From: Chamaea fasciata
Lineage: Eukaryota; Chordata; Aves; Passeriformes; Sylviidae
Assembly: GCA_029207755.1 (NCBI GenBank)
Contig: JARCOQ010000017.1
Coordinates: 1,872,945-1,936,944, forward strand
Direction: 5' to 3'
Length of the DNA stretch: 64,000 bases
The notes beneath the pieces are model-generated. The model ran no database searches. It was not told the origin of the DNA and saw only the letters and a program-made list of their open reading frames with translations. The position numbers and the translations under genes are program-made. Within the stretch, counting starts at the first letter, position 1, and each line of letters opens with the position of its first letter. Below, in pieces: positions 1 through 13,154 of this stretch.

Positions 1-1665
1 TCTTAATTTATAGGAAGACAAAGATCTGTCCATGCAATGAAAATGTGCTGTGATCTATTGGGCTACCACTGATGGATGATGAAAGGCTTGATATTCATGC
101 CCTGAATATGTATAATCCTGAGCCAGCCATGGTGTAGGGTCAGCAATCATTCACTTCATTTGATACATTTCCTCACAGTGACTTAATACAGAGCATAAAA
201 CCCTATTGGAGCCCTCAGAGCCTAGAGAGTGCTGGAAAATCTGAGGAATTTGCTCCAAAGTTCTCCCTAGGCTATTGCAGCTGATAATCAGCATCTAAAA
301 TGTGATGAAATTTCTTTTGTTAACTTTGCCTGCATACTTAGTTGTATTTCACATCACTTTGGACTCCTGATTAGTTTTTTGTACACACAACTGTACACAT
401 CAAATTCAATAAATGTGCAGGAAAGGCAGCATTATCACCCAGCTCCTTTTGAAAATGCAGCCTCCAGGGATATATTTCCATTGCAGCATGTGGAGATTTT
501 GTCACATGACATACGTTAATCTTTTCAGAACCCTACAGCTGAATCACAGGCGACGCTCTATAAATGTATCCCTGCACTTCCACAAAGACAAGCCCGAATC
601 TTTCTTGGGGTCTGATCCTTCTGCCTTCATTGTAGAGACCCTGCTTACCTGGGAAGATTTTGTAAATAAGGACAAGTTCTGTGCCTAAGGGAGGAAGAAG
701 GGCTCATTTCTCTTTGTCTCGGGGGACCGTGGCATTGTGTTTGCTCTGTAACAAAATCCGGAAAGGCCTTTGGGACACGGTCCCACAGCTGGCTGTGGAG
801 AGCAAGGCTGGATTTTACACTCCCAGTAATGGTGGTGAGTTATCTGTAGAAATCTCCCCACTCAGGGATTAGGGCTTGTCACTCTGTCTGTGTGCACAGT
901 CCTGTTTCTCTCCTCCTCGTGCAGTCCTCAGGAGAATTGCCTTTCTCAGGACTGTGAAAAATTCTTTAATTACTCAGCCACCACTTGGGCTCCCATTTCC
1001 TCTCCAGCTGCTCTGGAGAAGGGAGAGTGGCAGGACTTAATTCTCTTATCAAGAAGGGCATCACAGGGTAAAAACTTCTGCACAGTTTTTGTCAGAGCTC
1101 TGAGCTTATTGTCTGTCTGCTTGGCAGAGAAGAAGTGGCTGCGTGTCTCAGGCAGCCTAAGTGATTTGCCTGCAAAAAAAAAATTCCTTGTGAAAACATG
1201 AGTGATTTTAAAAGAAGCTTAAGGAAGACCTGTCTGACAGAAAATGGGTTCGGAATTAAATTTCCCCCTTTCTCAAGTGTTCTTATAGCCAGGATTTCGG
1301 TTCAGTTCCATCACTGGGAGAAATTAAATCAAATGTAATTGTGGATACGTCTAATCCGGGCCCCAACCGCAGCTCCAGGAGAGTTGTCCAAGCTGATTTC
1401 CCAGGCTGGGAGGGTGCTGGGGTGGATCTCTGGAGTGGCTTCAGTGCAGGTAGGGCTGGAAGAGCACAATTTGCACCTTTGGGTCGCGGTTTTAACGGAC
1501 TCAAGTCACAAACTGCAGAGCCACTCAGACAGCTGCAGCCCCCGCTCTGCATGCTGCAGCTGCTACTTAAAAACTACTGGTTCCTCTCTGCTGCCTCCCT
1601 TCCTCCTCCGGGCAAGGGCCCCTGAACAGCCTCATGACAATGTCCTGGTCAGCTCTTTTCTGTTT

Positions 1666-1691
1666 AAAAAAAAAAAAAAAAAAAAAAAAAA
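1666..1691 (+). repeat. Poly(A) run of 26
   Basis: A pure A tract of 26, followed by an ACAACCAAAAAACCAAC A-rich tail. No retroposon body is recognisable upstream, so I list it only as a homopolymer. Confidence 0.95.
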
Positions 1692-3792
1692 CAACCAAAA
1701 AACCAACAAAGTTGATTTCCTGTTCTGGTGAGCCATATATCACTGACGCTCCCATCTGTGCCGTTTGTCTGTGACAGAATGACAGGTGTCATTTATCATT
1801 GGAGCTTGAGGAAGCTGTGGGAAGAGGGATTGAAATTTTTTCTGGAAGCAGTCAGTGTCTACAGACTGCCAGATCATTAAAAAGGGGGCTTTCCAAAGAA
1901 AGCTGTGTGTAATGTGATTGCACTTACTGTCAATGACAGGCTGAGAGAAAGAAGAAACATCAAAAAAAGAGAGAGAGGGGGAAGGATCGAAAGGGAGAAA
2001 GGGAGAGAAATGAAGTTTCTGCCAGGGGCATTTAAAGCTACAGCACAACAAATGCAGGAATCTTTTTTTGGTTTGGTTTCAATATCTGCATGCTAAGTAA
2101 GGCCTTTGGAGATTTTAGCTCGGCTTGGAGTGCCAATAAGGAAACCAAAACAGGAAACTTCTTTAACAGCACTTATTCGCATCACATATTATTTAGGGCA
2201 CTGTAACAGAGTTTGTACTTTAAGGAGCGTGTCTCAAAGCACAATGACTTAAGGCTGGAATAGGAGCTAGCAGAGACAGGAAAACCTATTTGGTCTGCAG
2301 CTGAAGCTCCCAATAAATCAAAGGGCAGAACTAAGACCAGATACAAGGCCCTTTTTCAAAAAGGAGACATTTACAACGTCCTGTTTGCATAAGGACATTC
2401 AGGAAGAGCAGCATAATATCTCTATTTCAGCACCACCTAGGCAGGCTGTGGTTGGGGGTTTGAGCTGAATCTTTCTTTCTTCCCATGGTAAAGAATGCTT
2501 CTCACAATTACAGCAAATTGTGCTCCTACTTGAGGTACACAACACCAAAATTAAGACTGTTTGTTATGGGGGAAAAAAACCTTCCAACAGATATCAAATG
2601 TTCCAACAACAAAAAGAAACTGGGACGGATTTTCTATGTTTTTTTTTTGTGTTCTCAGGTGAGCTGGATCTGTTTGCCCCATGTCCTTAGCACAGCTCTT
2701 TCTGCTGGAGCTGTATCACGGAGCAAAATTCCAGTTGATGTAACACAGAGAGGCTGGGGATTGCAAAGGGGTTGCTCAGGAGCTGGTCACGCCTGCTAAA
2801 GGGTAACAGTGGTTAGCCCGGGATAAGTCATTTCAGTCCTTCCTGGGGTGGGAATCTGGGGCTGTAGAAAATCTCTGTGTGAGTTACAAAGCTGAGAGCC
2901 AACTAACAGACAAATCTGTGTCCATAACCCGGGGATCCAACGTCAAACCTGAGAGGGCGCAGTGAGTCTGGGCTAGAGACGTGACCCAGGGCAGGGACTT
3001 TCTCCTCTGGGCTCTCTTTAGTGATGGGTTTTCCTGCAGGCCTTTGGGAAGGACAATACAGAAAAAAAAAAAAAAAATAGAGGAATTTTCACAGTCCTTT
3101 GCACAGGGAGTGTGAGGAAAGGGAACAATCATCTCCCTGTCTTCTGCTACCAAGCACGTCCATGGAAAGACAAGGAGAATTAGCAGCATCTAATGATTGA
3201 GGTTCTCCTGGGGAAGTCTGTTCAGTTCCCAGCTATGCCAGAGGATCTGTGAGTGAACATCATCTGATTTCTCCACGTTTCCAGTTTCTGCTCTTTACTA
3301 TCTCCTACAGAGATTTGAGTTCTTTAAGGTAGGAACCATCTCACAGCACCTTGAACACATCGTGTCCTGCACAGGATGTCCTGCTCTGAGCTTGTGCTAC
3401 TTCCTGCAGCTGCAATACAAAGGCTGTAATTGTTATGCTAATGAAAAATGATCATTCTGCCTACTGCCTAACAGTTCAGTAAGTTCTGTTTATGTATTTC
3501 CATGCTGATTTACACCAACGTCTGCCTCTGTGGAGAGCATTCCCTGCGATCAGAGCGATCAGAGCAGCCCCACACACACAGAGCTAATGGCTTAACACAT
3601 GTAAGTGCCAACACTGTGCAAGTGGGTGATGAAGTTGTTACATGTGTTCCCGTGTAAGTTTGTTTGTGCACCCTTCCCGACGTGTTAAATGCCATTATAT
3701 CATTCTTATCATCACCAAGCTCAGCATCATCCTCTCCTGGCGCTGGGATTGCAGAGCGTGTGTGCACGTGGATAGAAATATCTCTGTGTATC

Positions 3793-3811
3793 CACACACA
3801 CACACACACAA
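3793..3811 (+). repeat. (CA)n microsatellite
   Basis: Nine CA dinucleotides inside a longer TG/CA-rich stretch. Confidence 0.95.
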
Positions 3812-5850
3812 ACATCTTTACACACAAGACTCAGAACCATTTTTACCAGGTGAAGACGATTTTTGCCTGACATTTGATTCTTGCCAGGCTGGACTGCAGG
3901 TAAATCTGCTTTCCTGTGTGAAAGAGATCGGGTCAAAACTGCTTTAAATGTCATCTCCCTAGTGCAAAACAGATATCCCTGTTTTCAGCAGCTACATGAA
4001 GGAAGCAGAATATAAAATCAGGCCTCAAAGTCACGACTGTGGTTCTGTTGACATTTCTGTCTGTGGGGTGACAGAGGCTGGCCCTGTCATTCTCAGCACT
4101 ACACCTGTACTACTCCTGTAACACTCAGGGCTTGAAAGCTTACTGGGAAATGTTTCCTGTGAGTCCAGAAAAATGGATGGCACGCCGTGGACACACAAAT
4201 CTCAGAGGAAACTGCAGCAGGCAAGAGGTATCAGCCTCCCTTTTTAGGTCGTTTGCAGTGAAGCTGCATCCAAGACTCTCAGTTCTGAAAGAAAAAATGT
4301 AAGTTGTTGCTGGTGTGGCTTTGCTTTGAGAAAGGAATTGCTGCTCACAGAGATAAGGTTCTGCCTTCTGGCCAAGTGGTTCTAACAGTGAGATCTGGGT
4401 AAATACCTCGGTTCAGCACAGCTGGGGTTTGAGACTAAACACTGTAGTCTTTACTCAGCCAATCCTACTCTAGTTTTACTTTCAATGTGCAGTTTGGGAT
4501 CACGAAAAGTAGCCCAGTGTGTACAGCAAAGGCTTCTTTAGGCTAATGGTGGAGAAACAGGACTGAGATATCATTTATTCTCAGGAAAAGCTGAAATCAA
4601 AAGGGGATTCAAGCCCAGAATTCAAGTTTGTGGTGCTGGAACCGCCCCACCTCAGGTGGCCGTGACGGGTCATTGTCACCAGCTCATGTCACAGAGAAGA
4701 ATGGCTCTGCAATGGCACCTGCAGGTTTATTTCGACTGTCACAGTATTCCCCCAGCTCCAGACTTCTTACAGCAAATGCGTGCCCAACACTGGCTGAACA
4801 AACCCGAGTCTAATATTTATACAACGTTAAAACGAGCTGGAACACAATCCTGCAGGTAAATATCCCCTGTTTGGAGCTGCATCATTTTCTCTTTGCTGGG
4901 AACATGTTGTTGTTGCAGGGGACATTTGGTTCTCAGCAGATTTCTCTGCAATAGCTGAACACAGCCAGAATTCCACAAATTAAATCCATAAAAATCTTGT
5001 TTTTATTGGTAAGAGTCTGGATTACTTGTACTGATAAAATTACCAGTTAGGAAAAAAAAAATAAATAAAATTTGAGATTTGTAATACAAATTGTCACATA
5101 CACATATGCTCCAGGATCTGTCATATGTGCTGAACCTTTAAAAGTAGGAGGAATTATACCATAATGTGTGATAGTCTTCTGCCTTTTGGTCTTTTTTTTT
5201 TTTTTTTAATTTCTGTCCACTAAAGAAAATTATTTAAACTGCAAAGGGGAAAGAGAGGAATCCATCAATATGTACGTTGTTTTTCTCCAGAGATTAAATA
5301 AAAGTTTGTGCATGTATTTACATTTTTCCTTCCGTAGTATATACTGTGCACTTATATTTGGAATGGGACTTCAGAAAAGCTGCAGAGGAGTTAATGAGAA
5401 TAGGATGTTTGTACAATTCTGTAAATATTGGTTTATATTTCTGGGAGCAGCTATCATATATCTTGAGCCTTTCTTTCCAGGCTGGCGGCTCTCTTGGACT
5501 CCCATTTAGGTTAAACCTTTGGCAAGAGTTCAAGGAGCAGGGAAAGCAGCTGAGGATCTGGCCCAGTGGGAGAGATCCAAGAAAGCTCTTAGATGCTGGG
5601 TGTGCAGCTGACGGGGATTCCAGGAGCCTGAGCTCCAGGGAAGTTGTGCTGCCCTCAACGTCCAAAACCTCCAGGAGCTGAAGCTTCAGCCTGGATGGCC
5701 AGGATGATCCCACGGAGGGTTCCTGTGCTCCCCAAAACACATTCCCTGAATGCACAGGGAAACCAGAGCTCAGATTTGTGCCCCAGTGTCTGGGAAATTC
5801 TCTTTCTCCCCTTCTCTATAAGGCAGCATCTGAGATGATATTTCCTTCTG

Positions 5851-5875
5851 TCTCTCTCTCTCTCTCTCTCTCTCT
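5851..5875 (+). repeat. (TC)n microsatellite
   Basis: About 12 uninterrupted TC dinucleotides. It produces a charged GAGAGA-derived pseudo-frame on the minus strand that should be ignored. Confidence 0.97.
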
Positions 5876-6870
5876 TGTTCTCTCTTTTTGCTTAAACTCT
5901 GTAGGGCAGATGTAAAGGTCAAGCCAATTGATTTGTCTGGGTAGCAGGGCACTCTCAGCGGAGATACAATTCACAGTTTCATAAAGTCTGGTGGTATTGG
6001 CTTGACTCAATGTTTGTGAGGAGAATCTACGGTTAGGGAGACCTCCATCATTGTTGAGAGCATCTCTGTAATTTGTCTTGAAACGATTATATTTCAAGTT
6101 TCTTGCTAAAACAACTCAGAAATGCTGGTAGGTATGTTGGGGTGGAGAAAAACCACTAAATACCTAATCCATGTTCCCTCTGTGTGTAACTATGAAATGC
6201 ATCTTGTTCACTTTTATCTTTGTCACAGGATGATTGACATGCAATATCTCAGCTTGACACTTTGATATTGGTGATCAGAGCAATTTGTTTCAACCTGCGT
6301 GCTAAACCCTCAAGGTTAGGATATTCCTAAAATATAAACATAAAGGATGGATTACTGCTATCATTGCCTGGTTTATAATCTGTTCTTATCAGCCAAGGGC
6401 TGGTCTTGTACAAGAGCTGATTTCTTTCTGAAAGTAATTTCAGCGTCCATTTTAATGTACATTTCTTCTGCTCTTTACTTGTAGCACTGAGTTATTCCAA
6501 GCCCGTTCATAAATTCAGAGATTGTGGAAGTAAACTGGGTCTAGCCATGAGCTCCTCTGTGCTTCCTGACGTGCAATATGGGATGGGACTGCTTTGGCAG
6601 AAGACAAATCACGTTGTCAGGCTGATGAGAACACTTTGCCTCTCAAGGAGAACATTGGTGCTCCTTTTCTATTTTGTCACAGCGCATTGTTCCTTTATTC
6701 TTCATCTTCAAATACACCGAAATGAATGGTTTGGATACCTGAGAAATAATGTGTAACATCCTTCTTTATTGCCTGGGTTCACAGTTTATTTGGTAAATGC
6801 CTTTGGTCTCTTCCCAGCAGTCACATGAAGCTTCAGGAGGTGTCAGTGAGGCTGGAGCAGGGTTTATTAG

Positions 6871-7100
6871 GCTGGTGTTGGGTTAGAAGGGACCTTAAAA
6901 ATCCTCCATTCCCACCCCTGCCATGGGCAGGGACACCTTCCACTGTCCAAGGGTGCTCCAATTCCCATCCAGCCTGGTCCTGGACACTTCCAGGGATCCA
7001 GGGGCAGCCACAGCTTCTCTGGGAATTCCTATTCCAGACCCTCACCACCCTCAGAGAAAGGAATTTCTTCCTAAAATCCACACTCAAGTCAATCCACACT
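6871..7100 (-). mobile_element. CR1-type LINE 3' fragment
   Basis: Read on the + strand, it contains diagnostic CR1 3'-region phrases in reverse complement: TTAGAAGGGACCTTAAA, CCATGGGCAGGGACACCTTC, CACTTCCAGGGATCCAGG and GGAATTTCTTCC. It is a truncated, coding-dead fragment. No complete CR1 3' terminal octamer repeat is seen. Identification is from memory of the CR1 consensus. Confidence 0.85.
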
Positions 7101-8774
7101 CTTCTGTGGGGCTGCTCAGTGCCATCATCTGCCTCTGAGAAACCTTCTGTGCCTCAGTCTGTGGAAGCTTTTGCTGTTTTCCTTGTTCCCTTATATCCCA
7201 TTTAATACTGAAACCTCATTAATCCAAGTGCCTGGGCTGCCATGGATCAGCTCTGGGGCACTGCCTGTGCCCATTTCACACCGGGATGGATCCCGTGCTG
7301 CTCAGGACTGGGGAGCTACTGGGACTGCTGCGGGGGGAACCAGAGGGTCCTGTTCCTCCTCCTGGGATGGACACAGCTTTGCAGCCAGCTCCTCCTTTTG
7401 TGATATTTCCCTGCTGTTAAAATTAGAAAACTCTGCCTTCTGGTCGGGAAGGAGGGCCAGACTTGTCAAACACAAGGTAGTTTGTAAAAGTGTAACACCA
7501 TTATTTACATCGATATTTTTAGCGGTTTTCTTCTGGTGCTCGTTGAGATTCGGAGCCAAGAGTTCTTTGAGTTCCCCTTTCCTTTCCTGCGAATACCCGA
7601 GCACACACCTTCCCACAGGGGATCATGGCACAGAGGGCTCCTCTGGTGTGCTCAGCCAGAACTCAGCCTGAAATGAATGAGGGACACGTGGAGGGCAGCG
7701 GGGTTTGTCCCCATGCAGCCCCTTCCTTCCCTTATCCTGCAGCGTGGAACAAAACAGAGCTGCGCTCACTGTTTGCACCCCCTTCCCCTCACAGATTTCA
7801 CTCGTGCTTAGCAAAATGCGCCCCGATCCTCCCGAGCTGAAGGTGCTATTTAAATGTAAATTATTATTTACAATATCTTATGCTTGATATAAGTTTTGGG
7901 GAAGTTTCATCTTTACACTTGTTTGCAGCAGCATATCCTTTCATAGCTATAATTTATATGCAAAGGTTTTCCCTGTCCTATCACACATTTTCCAATATGT
8001 TTTGATGAAGTCTGAATAGTTCAAATTGAGCTCCAGCATTGTGCGTTTTATTTATTTCCTATCTCGTTTGTATTAAGTTTTGTCATAGGTTAGGGCTTGC
8101 TTTTATATTCCAGTAAGAGAGGATATAGAATATGTGATTATTCAAGGTCTTTGTTATTTATATATCCTGCATCCCGTGTGTGCTGCTCCGGTGTCCAAGT
8201 GAAATGCAGGATTCTATTTTAATTCTCATGACTGTATGTGATCATTAACAGCCACTGCACCCAGTACAAAATAAAAATGCAATTCCAAGAAGTGTGCACA
8301 TAAATAAATATAAGTGAGCGCGTAAAAGAATGAATGAGATAAATTGGTTCTTTTCAAATATCAAACTTATCTTCAGTTTAAGGGAGGCATCCTCTGCGCT
8401 GCCTCTGCTCCAAATGGCACTTAAAAAAAAAAATTAAACATAACAATAAAACAGAATTCATTGCTTTTAATAACATTTTCAGCCATGTGCTGAGGGTGGG
8501 CTCCCTTTTTCCATTTTTTTTCCCCTTAAGATTGCAATTTTGAAAATAGCAGGAAAGGTCATAACACATTGAGTATTGCCTCGCCGTTTCTTCAGCGCTT
8601 CTGAATTTCAGTCAGCTCGGGTTTGTGTCAGTGCTGAAGCCCGGCAAGTTCCAGCCCCTTCCCGGCTCCTTTTCCAGCAGCAGTTGGAAGAGGAACCCTC
8701 GCCCCCTTCTGTCCAGACACTCGCTGGGGTTTGGATCCCATTGCTGTGCTCAGCATCGGCTCCTCATCCTGCCC
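7101..8774. other. Non-coding; AT-rich block at 7845-8365
   Basis: The first 700 bp are GC-richer with chance open frames. From 7845 to about 8365 the sequence is AT-rich, complex and repeat-free, with ATTTATATGCAAAGG near 7953, and could be a conserved element. No gene is seen. Confidence 0.5.
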
Positions 8775-9047
8775 GGGAAGGGAAGGGAAGGGAAGGGAAG
8801 GGAAGGGAAGGGAAGGGAAGGGAAGGGAAGGGAAGGGAAGGGAAGGGAAGGGAAGGGAAGGGAAGGGAAGGGAAGGGAAGGGAAGGGAAGGGAAGGGAAG
8901 GGAAGGGAAGGGAAGGGAAGGGAAGGGAAGGGAAGGGAAGGGAAGGGAAGGGAAGGGAAGGGAAGGGAAGGGAAGGGAAGGGAAGGGAAGGGAAGGGAAG
9001 GGAAGGGAAGGGAAGGGAAGGGAAGGGAAGGGAAGGGAAGGGAAGGG
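8775..9047 (+). repeat. (GGGAA)n microsatellite, ~55 copies
   Basis: A perfect pentanucleotide array of 273 bp in which one strand is all purine. I see no interruptions. It creates long artefactual open frames on both strands (repeating GREGK- and PFPSL-type peptides). The pure purine/pyrimidine asymmetry with mirror symmetry makes it a candidate for triplex (H-DNA) formation. Assembled copy number may be wrong in such a pure array. Confidence 0.99.
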
Positions 9048-9394
9048 TTCCTCTCTGACATGGGATCCATCAGCTCACCGGCAGCTGGCACTGCAGGAGC
9101 CAAACACCAGGTGCAAGATGAAAGCTCCTGCTTGTGTTTCCCTGGAGAAGAGGAAGCTCAGCTTCCTCCCCGCTGTAGACATTTCCAGGGTGTGCAGCTC
9201 GGTGTTGTCTCAGCAGCAGAGAGGGGGTTCCATGCCCCTGATTGACAGCCCACAGCAATAGTAACAGCCAGGTGCGGTGGTGAAAGGCATGTGACTGTCA
9301 ATCCTGGTCACTTTGGAGAAGCTCTCCACTCTGGAAGCTGCTCCAAGCAGTTTTCCCTCCTCCTTTCCCCGTTCCTTCCTCCAGTCCTGCTCTG

Positions 9395-9585
9395 GTCACC
9401 CTCCGTGGCAGTTTGAAGCCATTCCTCCTTGTCCTGTCCCTCCATCCCTTGTCCAAACTCTCTCTCTCCATCTTTCTTTCAGCTCCTTCAGGCCCTGCAA
9501 GGCCACACTGAGGTCACCCCAAAGCTCCTCCTCTCCAGGTGAACAATCCTAGCTCTCCCAGCCTTTCCTCATCCCAATGCCTTTC
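9395..9585 (-). mobile_element. CR1-type LINE fragment
   Basis: It contains, in reverse complement, the CR1 phrases around GTTTGAAGCCATTCCTCCTTG, CTCTCCATCTTTCTTTCAGC, GGTCACCCCAAAGCTCCTC and CTCTCCCAGCCTTTCCTCA. It covers a region further from the CR1 3' end than the 6.9-kb copy. Upstream sequence back to ~9306 may belong to the same element but is too diverged for me to tell. Confidence 0.8.
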
Positions 9586-12385
9586 TTTGCTCTCTGTAAA
9601 CCAGGACTAACAGAGCTTCCCCACCTGCCCAGGCTTGTCAGGAGGAGGAATCCTGGGGGCACCTGGTGGGACAGGGACAGGGCTGTGTCAGGAGCAGAAA
9701 TGTTCCGCCCTCTCAAATGAAAGGGGCACAGTGACTGCCACCCTTCCTGCTGCCCACCACAGAGTGACCTCTGGCAAAACAAAATGCAATTCTTGCAGCA
9801 AGGCAATAAAAACACCTTCTCTATCACGGCCTCTTGGGGCTCAAATCTTCGTAGAATACCAGGCTTTTCAAATAATGTAATTACTGCTCCAAAAATACCC
9901 CCCAAAACACCACCAAACAAAAAAATAATGATTATAATAAAGTCTAAAAGATACTCCTCTTCTAGCTTAAGCACAATTTTTGCTCTACCAGCAGACAATG
10001 AACTCCAGTGTCTGTGAGCAGGCAGTCATCTCTGACAGCGCAGGGCTTCTGCTGTATAAAATACAGTATTTATAATGTTTCTGCAAGTGTCTCTTTGATT
10101 GCATTATTCCTTTGTCTGACCTATACTTTCAGATAAAAGTGTTTTGCTTAGAAACTACGTAATAAATCAAGTGTAGGAAACAGACACGTTCCTTTTCTAT
10201 CAGGGACTAAATGTGAAAAATGGTTTCAAGGAAGCTGAGGGTAAATGATGGAGTTCTGTTCCCGGTTTTGCCTTTGCTGAAACAAAGTAAAGGTAATGTA
10301 CAGGAGGAATATCTCAGGGTCACTGCAGTCATATGTCAAGTGCTAGAATAGTACTTTATTTGGCAAAGAGATCAAAGAAAAGCTTTGTGTTATTTTTCTT
10401 CTCTATGCTGAGGAATGGAAGAGGTTTTCTCCCCTTTTATAGTTACTAGAGCTGTAGTTCCCCTGATCCGAGATGAGATCACCCAACTCCAGGATATGAT
10501 TACATTTCGGTAGTTAAAAAAAAAATTACATAAGTACTAAGCATGATTTGACCTACCTTTCCTGTGTCAGACTGCTGAAATTATTTTACATTTATATAAA
10601 TCCAAGCTGCTTTGCACCTTTTTTGTAGCTAAAATAAATGCTACCCGGGGAGCCAGGGGTCTCATGGTGGACAACTTATTGCATGTTGAATGTGTCACAG
10701 TAAATCTGCAAGAGGTTTTAAGCTGAAAAGAGATCTTTTTTTTTTCCCCCTTAGAAGCTGGAAGAAAGCAAGGAAATTAATTTTCAAAGCACAGGAACCA
10801 GAAAAATTCCTTTTCATATTCTCTTCTTTTCTGTAAGCACTGTGCTGAGAGAAAAAAAGAAAAAAAAAAAGGTAAAACAAGTTTTAAGTGAAATAACCAC
10901 TTACTGAAACACTTGCAGAGACAAATCCTCAAGTTATATAGGCTGCGGTGATTCTATTTTTCAAGCCCTGCTTTTGAAGGTGTCATGATATACTGTGGTT
11001 GTCTTTAATGCTACAGTTAACATATATTAAAGAAATGCCGGTGTCTTCATCCCCTGCATGTGCCTGATGCACTCAGACTCTCCCGGTGGCTTTGAGCTTC
11101 AGCTCTGCAGCAGGTTAAAGTTGGGAAGGATTGTTCCCAAAGGAGCAAGTGTGGGATGAGGCTGTCCCATCCCAATGCCCTGGGGATCCTTGGGGAAGGA
11201 CAGACAACCCCTGTACCACCCAAAGCATCACTTGTGTGCTGGGAGCTTATTTATCACAGCTTGGGAAAGGAGAACCCCCTAAGAATTATTCACATTGCTC
11301 CACAGAGCTCCTGTCTCACATCTCTTTATATTTTTTTTCCCCCAAAAGCTGATGAAATTAATGAGAAGTGACAAAAGGAAAGGAACTCAGCTAGCGACGT
11401 GGCTGAGGTCAGGCTTGAGGAGCGAGCACAGTGGGTTAAAACACCAGCACAGTAATGTAGGTGTGAGCAAATGAACCATCTAATAAATAATTAACAATTA
11501 ATTTTCTTCTGTCTTTTATCTTCACCTCTTTTTTTTCTTTCTTTCTTCACCCTCTACTTTTCTACCCCACGCCTCTGTTTTGCATTTGCCGTGTTCGCGC
11601 AATTAATTAAAAAACAAAATCAAAGGCGCGGGGTTACAAAGTTCCGGCGGTGAAATCCTGCTGGAATGAAAAGTTCTGCTTCTCCCATCCCATTAGCTTG
11701 TGCTGGTGTCGAGGGCTGGCTGTGCATATTTCATGGAGCAGTGGATCCCAGCACAGCCCTGCTGCTGCCGAGCTGGGGAAGCTTTGTTTTAGAAATCTCC
11801 AATGCGATGTAGCCGCAGTTTGTGTCATGTTATATTGTCATATGACAAGACATGAACCAATGTAAGCCAGCGGAATGCAGCACAATGCATTGTATGACTT
11901 ACACCTTGTCAGGTTTTTTGGCTTCAGAAAGAGCTTTTTTCCCCAAGGTAGTAAGTGATGCTAGAAAAAAAAAAAAAAATCCCCGTGTTACCTAGGAACT
12001 GACAGGTGCCCCTATTTCCTGACTATCCAAATTAAATTTAATCTGGATGTGTTTCCACACAGCAAATCTAAATGTTGCTTTACTTTTTGTCACTTCCCCA
12101 TTGGAACATTAGTGGCCTGCTAATGTGATTAACTGTTTGCCTCAGGCAGCTCAGGCTGGGCTTTGTCCCACTGGACAACTGATGAGCTCAGCAAAGTTTA
12201 AAGCTGCCTGGCTAAGAAGGGATCAGCATCTCAAACCTGTATCCCGGCCAGGGGGGCTCCAGCCGGCCGGGGGGACAGGAGACGTCGCTGTGCTGGCACT
12301 GAGCTGGGGAGAGGCTCACGGGGATTGTCGGGGGGGCCTTATCACGCTCTGCCTTATCACAATGCAACAGCTCAGCAGCGCTGGG
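9586..12385. other. Non-coding, no gene recognised
   Basis: Unique AT-rich sequence from about 10.0 to 11.1 kb and a T/C-rich stretch at 11520-11570. Nothing resembles an exon of a known gene. The last few hundred bases before the minisatellite are GC-rich. Confidence 0.6.
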
Positions 12386-13154
12386 GGGTGCATGGGTGTG
12401 CAGGTGTCGGGTGTACAGGTGTGCAGGCGCACAGATGTGCAGCTGTCAGGTGTGGAGGCACACAGGTGTGCAGGTGTGCAGGTGTGCAGGTGTGCAGGTT
12501 ACAGGTGTCTGGGTGTCCACATGTCCAGGTGTGCAGGTTTTGAGATGCCCCTGTGTACAGGTGTACAGGTGTGAAAGTGGGCAGCTGTCCAGGTGTCCAA
12601 ATGAACAGATGCACAAGTGTCCATGTGTCCATGTGTGTGTCCATCCATGGGTCCAGCTGTGCAGGTATCCAGATGTCCATGTGTCCATGCATGCATGTGT
12701 CCAGGTTTTCAGATGTCCACGTGTTCATGTGTCCAGGTGTCCAGGTGCTCAGATCTCCATGTGTTCATGTGTCCATGTGTCCATGTGTCCAGGTGTCCAT
12801 GGGTCCACATGTCCAGGTATCCACGTGTCCATATGTCCATGTGTCCATATGTCCATATGTCCTTATATCTATGTGTCCAAGTGTCCAGGTGTCCATGTGT
12901 CCATATATCCAGGTGCCCATATGTCCATATGTCCTTATATCTATGTGTCCAAGTGTCCAGGTGTCCATGTGTCCATATATCCAGGTGCCCATGTGTCCAT
13001 ATGTCCGTGTGCCCATGTGTCCATATGTCCAGGTGTCCATACGTCTATGTGTCCAGGTATCCATATGTCCAGGTGTCCAGTTGTCCAGGTATCCAGATGT
13101 CCATGTGTCCATATGTCCAGGTGTCCAGCTGTCCAGGTGTCCAGGTGTCCAGGT
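12386..13154 (+). repeat. Minisatellite with 8-bp unit (GTGTCCAN / GTGCAGGT variants)
   Basis: About 96 units of an 8-bp repeat. The proximal part (to ~12560) is mostly GTGCAGGT-type and the rest is mostly GTGTCCAT/GTGTCCAG-type, so there are two diverged domains. A higher-order copy of 72 bp (nine units) is visible: CCTTATAT occurs at 12861 and again at 12933 with matching flanks. Because 8 is not a multiple of 3, each forward frame cycles through the same codons and all three stay open, giving Cys/Pro/Val/His/Ser-rich pseudo-peptides of up to 350 codons. I do not regard these as genes. Confidence 0.97.

Larger units (their letters stand above)
1..6870. other. Non-coding, no gene recognised
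   Basis: Apart from the poly(A), (CA)n and (TC)n runs listed, I see only unique sequence with short chance open frames. No promoter, RNA gene or repeat family is recognised. Confidence 0.6.

Noticed and set aside
1666..1691. Poly(A) run as the tail of a processed pseudogene
   Set aside because: No upstream sequence resembles a spliced mRNA or known coding region.
8576..9261. Open frames of 117-206 codons on both strands over the GGGAA array
   Set aside because: The GREGK-type and PFPSL-type repeats simply translate the pentamer. The unique flanks show no homology.
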